The notes below the pieces were generated by a model that had not been told where the DNA came from, ran no database searches, and saw only the letters and a program-made list of their open reading frames with translations. Both the position numbers and the translations under genes were made by a program. DNA of 64,000 bases, taken from assembly GCF_900497695.1 (NCBI RefSeq), contig NZ_UIDD01000011.1, positions 186,001-250,000 of the forward strand, written 5' to 3'. Positions within the stretch are counted from its first letter, which is position 1. Each line of letters begins with the position of its first letter. Shown one piece after another: positions 58,728-64,000 of this stretch. This DNA is from Pseudomonas wadenswilerensis. Lineage in GTDB: Bacteria; Pseudomonadota; Gammaproteobacteria; Pseudomonadales; Pseudomonadaceae.

Positions 58728-59799
58728 ACGGCAGGATGTCCTGCTCGCGACCATCGCGCACTTTGGCCGCCCATTCCGGGTCGACCAGCAAGGCACGACC
58801 GACTGCCACCAGGTCGAATTCGTCGTTGTTCAGGCGCTGGAGCAGGTTTTCCAGGCTGGCCGGCTGGGCCACCTTGTCGGTCGCGACCATGAACTGCAGG
58901 AACTCGCCATCCAGGCCGACACTGCCGACGGTGATGGTCGGCTTGCCGGTGAGCTGGCGGGTCCAGCCGGCCAGGTTGAGGTCCGAACCTTCGAACTCAG
59001 GTTCCCAGAAGCGTCGGGTCGAGCAGTGGAAGATATCCACACCAGCATCCACCAGTGGTTGCAGGAATGCGCCCAGGGCATCGGCGCTCTGCACCAGACG
59101 CGCGCTGTAGTCCTGCTGCTTCCACTGCGAGAAGCGAAAAATGATCGGGAAGTCCGAGCCTACCGCGGCGCGCACGGCCTGGATCAACTCGATGGCAAAG
59201 CGCGAACGGCCGGCCAAGTCGCCGCCGTATTCGTCCGTGCGCTGGTTGCTGGCTTCCCAGAAAAACTGGTCGATCAGGTAACCATGGGCACCGTGGATCT
59301 CGACGCCATCCATGCCAATGGCCTGGGCATCACGAGCGGCCTGGGCGAAAGCCTCGATCACTTCACGAATATCCGCCTGGGTCATGCCATGCACCACGAC
59401 CTGGCCGTCCTTGAGCTTCTCGCTCGGGCCATGGCCCGGCACGCTGGCATCCGGCTCGGTACCCAGGCGGCGCACGCTACCCACGTGCCAGAGCTGCGGC
59501 ACGATGCGCCCGCCTTCAGCGTGCACGGCTTCAACGACTTTCTTCCAGCCGGTCAGGGCATCTTCGCCGTAAAAACGCGGCACATTCGGGTAGCCATTGG
59601 CGGCTTTATGACCGACCGTGGTGCCTTCGGTGATGATCAGCCCAACGCCTGCGGCGGCGCGGCGACGATAGTACTCAACCACTTGTGCGTGAGGGACGCC
59701 ACCAGGGCAGAAGGTACGGGTCATCGGTGCCATGACCACGCGGCTCGGCAGCTCGAGGGCGCCCAGTTGGAAGGGAGTGAACAGTGCGGTGGCGGACAT
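58696..59799 (-). CDS. NADH:flavin oxidoreductase (old yellow enzyme family)
   Basis: A 367-residue FMN-dependent ene-reductase. RVVMAPMTRTF near the start, the substrate-binding motif EIHGAHGYLIDQFFW, and DEYGGDLAGRSRF are family features. It would reduce activated alkenes, and some members reduce nitro compounds. Start at 59799 follows GGAG. Overlaps the convergent glycosyltransferase by 32 bases. Confidence 0.92.
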   Translation of the reverse strand: MSATALFTPFQLGALELPSRVVMAPMTRTFCPGGVPHAQVVEYYRRRAAAGVGLIITEGTTVGHKAANGYPNVPRFYGEDALTGWKKVVEAVHAEGGRIVPQLWHVGSVRRLGTEPDASVPGHGPSEKLKDGQVVVHGMTQADIREVIEAFAQAARDAQAIGMDGVEIHGAHGYLIDQFFWEASNQRTDEYGGDLAGRSRFAIELIQAVRAAVGSDFPIIFRFSQWKQQDYSARLVQSADALGAFLQPLVDAGVDIFHCSTRRFWEPEFEGSDLNLAGWTRQLTGKPTITVGSVGLDGEFLQFMVATDKVAQPASLENLLQRLNNDEFDLVAVGRALLVDPEWAAKVRDGREQDILPFSREALTTLV

Positions 59800-59887
59800 G
59801 CGGCGCTCCTGAGAATGGGGAATGCGCCTGAGGATAGGGTGAGCCGTTCGGGTGGCCCAGTACTATTGATCTGGGTGATTGAACAGC

Positions 59888-59939
59888 ATCGCGGGGCAAG
59901 CCCGTTCCTACTTCTGCAGGAGCGGGCTTGCCCCACGAT
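59888..59939. repeat. Inverted pair of REP elements
   Basis: ATCGCGGGGCAAGCCCGTTCC and GGAGCGGGCTTGCCCCACGAT face each other with about 10 bases between, between the ene-reductase and glutathione peroxidase genes. Each carries one base change from the usual unit. Confidence 0.85.
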
Positions 59940-59947
59940 GGGGCCGA

Positions 59948-60430
59948 TCAGGCCAGAGCCTTCTCGATCGCCTGCACCACCGCCGGATCATCCGGCGCGG
60001 TGCGTGGCGAGAAGCGCGCCAGTACCCGGCCGTCCTTGCCGACCAGAAACTTCTCGAAGTTCCAGGTGATATCGCCCGGAAACTCGGCACCTTCGCCGGC
60101 CAGCAAGCGGTACAGCTGATGACGGTCATGACCGTTAACTTCGAGCTTGCTACCCAGTGGGAAGCTCACGCCATAGTTCAGGCTGCAGAACGCCTGAATT
60201 TCCTTCTCCGTGCCCGGCTCCTGGCCGGCAAACTGGTTGCACGGCAGGCCCAGCACGCTGAAGCCTTTGCTCTTGTACTGCTGATAAAGGTTTTCCAGCG
60301 CCGCGTACTGCGGGGTCAAGCCACACTTGGAGGCGACATTGACCACCAGCACCACCCGGCCCTTGAACGGTGCCAGAGGCAATTCCTGGCCGTCCAGCGC
60401 TGTCAACTTCAGGTCGTGAAATGCACTCAT
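59948..60430 (-). CDS. Glutathione peroxidase (cysteine type)
   Basis: A 160-residue peroxidase of the GPx family. The catalytic residue is Cys36 in NVASKCGLTPQY, not selenocysteine, even though selD is in the same window. LPCNQFAGQEPG and the WNFEKFLVGKDG motif are conserved. The ATG at 60430 follows GGGGAG. Reduces organic or hydrogen peroxides with thioredoxin or glutathione. Confidence 0.92.
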   Translation of the reverse strand: MSAFHDLKLTALDGQELPLAPFKGRVVLVVNVASKCGLTPQYAALENLYQQYKSKGFSVLGLPCNQFAGQEPGTEKEIQAFCSLNYGVSFPLGSKLEVNGHDRHQLYRLLAGEGAEFPGDITWNFEKFLVGKDGRVLARFSPRTAPDDPAVVQAIEKALA

Positions 60431-60582
60431 GACGTACTCCCCTTTCCAGATCCCGGTTGCCGCTGGGGCTGCAATCAGTAAACCCAGCCCATTAAAAAGG
60501 CGCCCTGCCAAGCCGTCTTCCCCTGCTGGAGCGACGGACTTGCCCGGGCGCCTTCGCGACTCTCTGAGCTTAGCGCAGAAAA

Positions 60583-61068
60583 TCAGTGGTGATGGCCACC
60601 TTCGCCATGGACATGGCCATGGGCTACTTCTTCTTCGCTGGCTTCACGCACATTGACGACCTTGACCTTGAAGTTCAGGCGCTGGCCAGCCAGTGGGTGG
60701 TTGCCGTCAACGGTGACGTCGTCGCCGTCCAGGTCGCGAATGGTGACGATCTGCATCTGGCCATCCGGCGCCGAAGCGTGGAACTGCATGCCCACTTCCA
60801 GCTCGTCGACACCTTCGAACATGCTGCGGTTCAGGGTGCTGACCAGCTCGGCCAGGTATTCGCCGTAGGCGTCTTCCGGCTCGACGGCGACTTCCAGTTC
60901 GTCACCGGTGGTTTTGCCTTCCAGGGCTTTTTCCAGACCCGGGATGATGTTGCCTGCGCCATGCAGGTAGACCAGCGGAGCGCCGCCGGCGGAGCTGTCG
61001 ATGACCTCACCAGCGTCGTTGGTCAGGGTATAGTCGATGGAGACAGCCTTTTTGGCGGCGATCAGCAT
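60583..61068 (-). CDS. slyD: FKBP-type peptidyl-prolyl isomerase, SlyD-like
   Basis: A 161-residue folding helper. The FKBP core includes VSIDYTLTNDAGEVIDSS, PLVYLHGAGNIIPGLEKAL and GNHPLAGQRLNFKVKV, with the insert-in-flap region typical of SlyD. The C-terminus is His-rich (HGHVHGEGGHHH), which would bind nickel or other metals. Start at 61068, after AAGG. Earlier in-frame codons extend into unlike sequence. Confidence 0.92.
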   Translation of the reverse strand: MLIAAKKAVSIDYTLTNDAGEVIDSSAGGAPLVYLHGAGNIIPGLEKALEGKTTGDELEVAVEPEDAYGEYLAELVSTLNRSMFEGVDELEVGMQFHASAPDGQMQIVTIRDLDGDDVTVDGNHPLAGQRLNFKVKVVNVREASEEEVAHGHVHGEGGHHH

Positions 61069-61246
61069 GGGGCGAGACCTTTTGCATAAGAATGTAGAAC
61101 GAACAAGTGTAACCAAGGCATCGCCTGAAAGCGAACGCAACCCGGACAAACGGGTTGCCGGATATTTGCGGCGGGTGCGCTCAGGGGGCCGATAGCGATA
61201 CCCTTGGCAATTGACTCTTTTGCACAGCTCATTTCGAGAAGCTCGC

Positions 61247-63343
61247 ATGCAGACATTTTTTATCGCGCCGACCGACTTTGGCGTCGGCCTGACTTCCATC
61301 AGCCTGGGCCTGGTGCGCACCCTGGAGCGCGCCGGGTTGAAGGTCGGCTTCTTCAAGCCGATCGCCCAGCCGCACCCGGGTGATACCGGCCCTGAGCGCT
61401 CCACCGAACTGGTTGCCCGTACCCATGGCCTGAAGCCGCCACAGCCGCTGAGCCTGGCCCATGTCGAGCGTATGCTCGGCGATGGTCAACTGGATGAACT
61501 GCTCGAAGAAATCATCACCCTGTACCAGCAGGCCTGCGTCGGCAAGGACGTGGTGGTGGTCGAAGGCATGGTCCCGACCCGCCACGCCAGCTACGCCGCG
61601 CGGGTCAACCTGCACCTGGCCAAGAGCCTGGATGCCGAGGTGATCCTGGTGTCGGCGCCGGAAAACGAAGTGCTCACCGAGCTGTCCGGGCGCGTCGAGC
61701 TGCAGGCCCAGCTGTTCGGCGGCCCGCGCGACCCGAAAGTGCTCGGGGTAATCCTCAACAAGGTGCGCACCGACGAAGACATGAACGCCTTCGCCGCGCG
61801 CCTGACCGAGCATTCACCGCTGCTGCGCGGCGGCGACTTCCGCCTGCTCGGCTGCATCCCGTTCCAGGCCGGCCTCAACGATCCGCGTACCCGCGACGTG
61901 GCCGAACTGCTCGGCGCCCAGGTGCTCAATGCCGGCGACTACGAAACCCGGCGGATGAACAAGATCATCATCTGTGCCCGCACCGTGGCCAATACCGTGC
62001 CGCTGCTCAAGCCCGGTACGCTGGTAGTGACCCCGGGCGACCGCGACGACATCATCCTTGCGGTGAGCCTGGCGGCGATCAACGGCGTGCCGCTGGCCGG
62101 CCTGCTGCTGACCAGCGACAGCAAACCCGACCCGCGCATCCTCGAACTGTGCCAGGGCGCGCTGCTGGCCGGCCTGCCGATTCTCTCGGTAAGCACCGGC
62201 TCCTATGACACCGCCAACCAGCTCAACGGCCTGAACAAGGAAATCCCGGTGGATGACCGCGAGCGCGCGGAGCTGATCACCGATTTCGTCGCCAGCTACC
62301 TGGACGCCGACTGGCTGCACCAGCGCTGCGGCACGCCGCGCGAACTGCGCCTGTCGCCCGCGGTGTTCCGCTACCAGTTGATCCAGCGCGCCCAGCAGGC
62401 CAACAAACGCATCGTCTTGCCGGAAGGCGCAGAACCGCTGACCGTGCAGGCCGCGGCCATCTGCCAGGCCCGCGGCATTGCCCGCTGCGTGCTGCTGGCC
62501 AAGCCTGACGACGTCCAGGCGGTGGCCCGCGCCCAGGGCATCACCCTGCCCGAGGGCCTGGAGATCCTTGACCCGGACCTGATCCGCGAGCGTTATGTCG
62601 AGCCGATGGTCAGCCTGCGCAAGAGCAAAAGCCTTAATGCGCCGATGGCCGAGCAGCAACTGGAAGACCCGGTGGTGATCGGCACCATGATGCTGGCCCT
62701 GGACGAGGTCGATGGCCTGGTCTCGGGCCTGGTGCACTCCACCGCCAACACCATCCGCCCAGCCCTGCAACTGATCAAGACCGCGCCGGGCTGCAGCCTG
62801 GTGTCGTCGGTGTTCTTCATGCTGTTCCCCGAACAGGTGCTGGTGTACGGCGACTGCGTGATGAACCCGCACCCGACAGCCAACGAGCTGGCGGAAATCG
62901 CCCTGCAGAGCGCCGACTCCGCCGAAGCCTTCGGCATTGCCCCGCGGGTGGCGATGATCAGCTATTCCAGCGGTGACTCGGCCAGCGGCGAAGAGGTCGA
63001 GAAGGTCCGCGAAGCCACCGTGCTGGCCCAGGAATCCCAACACGGCCTGCTGATCGACGGCCCGTTGCAGTACGATGCCGCGGCCAACCTGGAGATCGCC
63101 CGGCAACTGGCGCCCAACAGCCAGGTGGCCGGCCGCGCCACGGTGTTCGTGTTCCCCGACCTGAACACCGGCAACACCACCCACAAGGCCGTGCAACGCA
63201 GTGCCGACTGCGTCAGCCTCGGGCCGATGCTGCAAGGCCTGCGCAAGCCGGTCAACGACCTGCCACGCGGCGCCCAGGTCGACGACATCGTCTACACCAT
63301 CGCCCTGACCGCCATTCAGGCCAACCGCTCACTGGATAGCTGA
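61247..63343 (+). CDS. pta: Phosphate acetyltransferase
   Basis: A 698-residue enzyme, long form. The N-terminal part is BioD-like (IAPTDFGVGLTSISLGLVR), followed by a DRTGG domain, and the catalytic PTA domain lies in the last 330 residues (NKRIVLPEGAEPLTVQAA, GLVHSTANTIRPALQLIKT, MLFPEQVLVYGDCVMNP). It interconverts acetyl-CoA and acetyl phosphate. The ATG at 61247 fits the family start. No ackA is present beside it. Confidence 0.95.
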   Translation: MQTFFIAPTDFGVGLTSISLGLVRTLERAGLKVGFFKPIAQPHPGDTGPERSTELVARTHGLKPPQPLSLAHVERMLGDGQLDELLEEIITLYQQACVGKDVVVVEGMVPTRHASYAARVNLHLAKSLDAEVILVSAPENEVLTELSGRVELQAQLFGGPRDPKVLGVILNKVRTDEDMNAFAARLTEHSPLLRGGDFRLLGCIPFQAGLNDPRTRDVAELLGAQVLNAGDYETRRMNKIIICARTVANTVPLLKPGTLVVTPGDRDDIILAVSLAAINGVPLAGLLLTSDSKPDPRILELCQGALLAGLPILSVSTGSYDTANQLNGLNKEIPVDDRERAELITDFVASYLDADWLHQRCGTPRELRLSPAVFRYQLIQRAQQANKRIVLPEGAEPLTVQAAAICQARGIARCVLLAKPDDVQAVARAQGITLPEGLEILDPDLIRERYVEPMVSLRKSKSLNAPMAEQQLEDPVVIGTMMLALDEVDGLVSGLVHSTANTIRPALQLIKTAPGCSLVSSVFFMLFPEQVLVYGDCVMNPHPTANELAEIALQSADSAEAFGIAPRVAMISYSSGDSASGEEVEKVREATVLAQESQHGLLIDGPLQYDAAANLEIARQLAPNSQVAGRATVFVFPDLNTGNTTHKAVQRSADCVSLGPMLQGLRKPVNDLPRGAQVDDIVYTIALTAIQANRSLDS

Positions 63344-63345
63344 AC

Positions 63346-64000
63346 ATGCTCGGATTGCTACCCGCGCCACTGCGCGGGGTTATCGCCTCGCTGCTACTGG
63401 GGCTCAACACCATCGTCTGCTGCACCCCGTTGTTCATCGTCAGCCTGTTCAAGCTGTGCCTGCCGTTCGCGGCCGCGCAACGGCTCACCGATGAACTGAT
63501 GCGCCACATCCACGAAGCCTGGATCAGCAACAACAATGCCTGGATCAACCTGCTGGGCAAGGCCCGCTGGCAGGTCGAGGGCCTGGCCGGGCTGGACTAC
63601 CAGCACAGCTACCTGGTCACCAGCAACCACCAGAGCTGGGTCGATATCCTGGTACTGCAGTACGTGCTCAACCGCCGTATCCGCCCGCTGAAGTTCTTCC
63701 TCAAGCAGGTGCTGATCTGGGTGCCGGTGATCGGCCTGGCCTGGTGGGCGTTGGGCTTTCCGTTCATGAAGCGCTATTCCAAGGCGTACCTGGCCAAGCA
63801 CCCGGAAAAGGCCGGCAAGGACCTGGAAACCACCCGCCGCACCTGCGCCAAGTTTCGCGGCAAGCCGACGGCGATCTTCAACTTCGCCGAAGGCACGCGC
63901 TTCACCGAGGCCAAGCATCGCCAGCAGCAGTCACCGTTCCAGCACCTGCTCAAGCCCAAGGCCGGCGGCATTGCCTTTGTACTGGATGCCATGGGCGAGC
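63346..64000 (+). CDS. 1-acyl-glycerol-3-phosphate acyltransferase-like protein (partial, 3' end outside window)
   Basis: The first 218 codons of a PlsC-type acyltransferase starting two bases after pta. A hydrophobic segment near the N-terminus (VIASLLLGLNTIVCCTPLFI) is followed by the catalytic NHQSWVDILVLQ (H-x4-D) and FAEGTRF motifs. This is close to YihG-like acyltransferases that add an acyl chain to lysophospholipid. The C-terminus is beyond the edge. Confidence 0.9.
   Translation, partial: MLGLLPAPLRGVIASLLLGLNTIVCCTPLFIVSLFKLCLPFAAAQRLTDELMRHIHEAWISNNNAWINLLGKARWQVEGLAGLDYQHSYLVTSNHQSWVDILVLQYVLNRRIRPLKFFLKQVLIWVPVIGLAWWALGFPFMKRYSKAYLAKHPEKAGKDLETTRRTCAKFRGKPTAIFNFAEGTRFTEAKHRQQQSPFQHLLKPKAGGIAFVLDAMGE

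Noticed and set aside
1..64000. tRNA, rRNA, CRISPR arrays, transposases or prophage genes
   Set aside because: I looked for cloverleaf-like sequence, spaced direct repeats and transposase motifs and saw none.

Overview
The window is a GC-rich, gene-dense piece of a Pseudomonas chromosome, most like the P. putida group. The evidence is a cyoABCDE cytochrome bo3 operon, the hmgR/hmgA-fahA-maiA homogentisate cluster, a short LOV photoreceptor next to a MerR/LitR regulator, ampD-ampE, fabV, short REP repeats of the 'GGAGCGGGCTTGCCCCGCGAT' type, and perfect LexA-type and ANR-type boxes. Genus-level placement is an inference from gene content and memory of related genomes; no search was run. The first gene (ABC permease) and last gene (PlsC-like acyltransferase) are cut by the window edges.

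Layout. 1-5326: a PhnCDE-type ABC importer on the minus strand, divergent from selD-mnmH; the arrangement suggests selenium oxyanion uptake feeding selenophosphate and tRNA 2-selenouridine synthesis. 5329-9444: small genes (LprI-like protein, LysR regulator with a REP-encoded tail, YdcZ-type transporter, two related small membrane proteins, a GNAT enzyme, a YkgJ cysteine-cluster protein). 9696-10916: alaC. 11030-15761: a four-gene minus-strand operon with two isonitrile (isocyanide) synthase homologues, one fused to an Fe(II)/2-oxoglutarate dioxygenase, a HAD phosphatase and a lipase-like serine hydrolase. This is the best candidate for an undescribed system. 15978-20809: cyoABCDE. 21374-24329: dsbB, LexA-controlled yebG, an amino-acid dehydrogenase and a SirB1 protein. 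24250-29883: homogentisate degradation genes, an aromatic-acid transporter and the regulator hmgR.

29880-32963 holds a 1027-residue toxin-like protein, followed by a non-coding stretch with a candidate small RNA (about 33298-33455). 33467-38529: small membrane protein, SDR dehydrogenase, alpha/beta hydrolase, cidAB-like pair with a divergent LysR regulator, and a flavodoxin. 38672-40754: a light-response module (short LOV protein, PilZ-like protein, class II LitR-type regulator). 40993-49792: ABM-domain protein, folM, DUF1244 and HopJ-family proteins, hydrolase, acetyltransferase, fabV, a chemoreceptor, ampE and ampD. 49872-55976: DUF1631 protein, nadC, trxB, a 2-Cys peroxiredoxin and cysZ. 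56016-64000: BdlA-like soluble PAS chemoreceptor, a Pho-box-preceded glycosyltransferase, an old-yellow-enzyme, glutathione peroxidase, slyD, pta and a PlsC-like acyltransferase.

No tRNA, rRNA, CRISPR array, insertion sequence or prophage was seen. Long ORFs antisense to real genes are common in this high-GC DNA and were left out.
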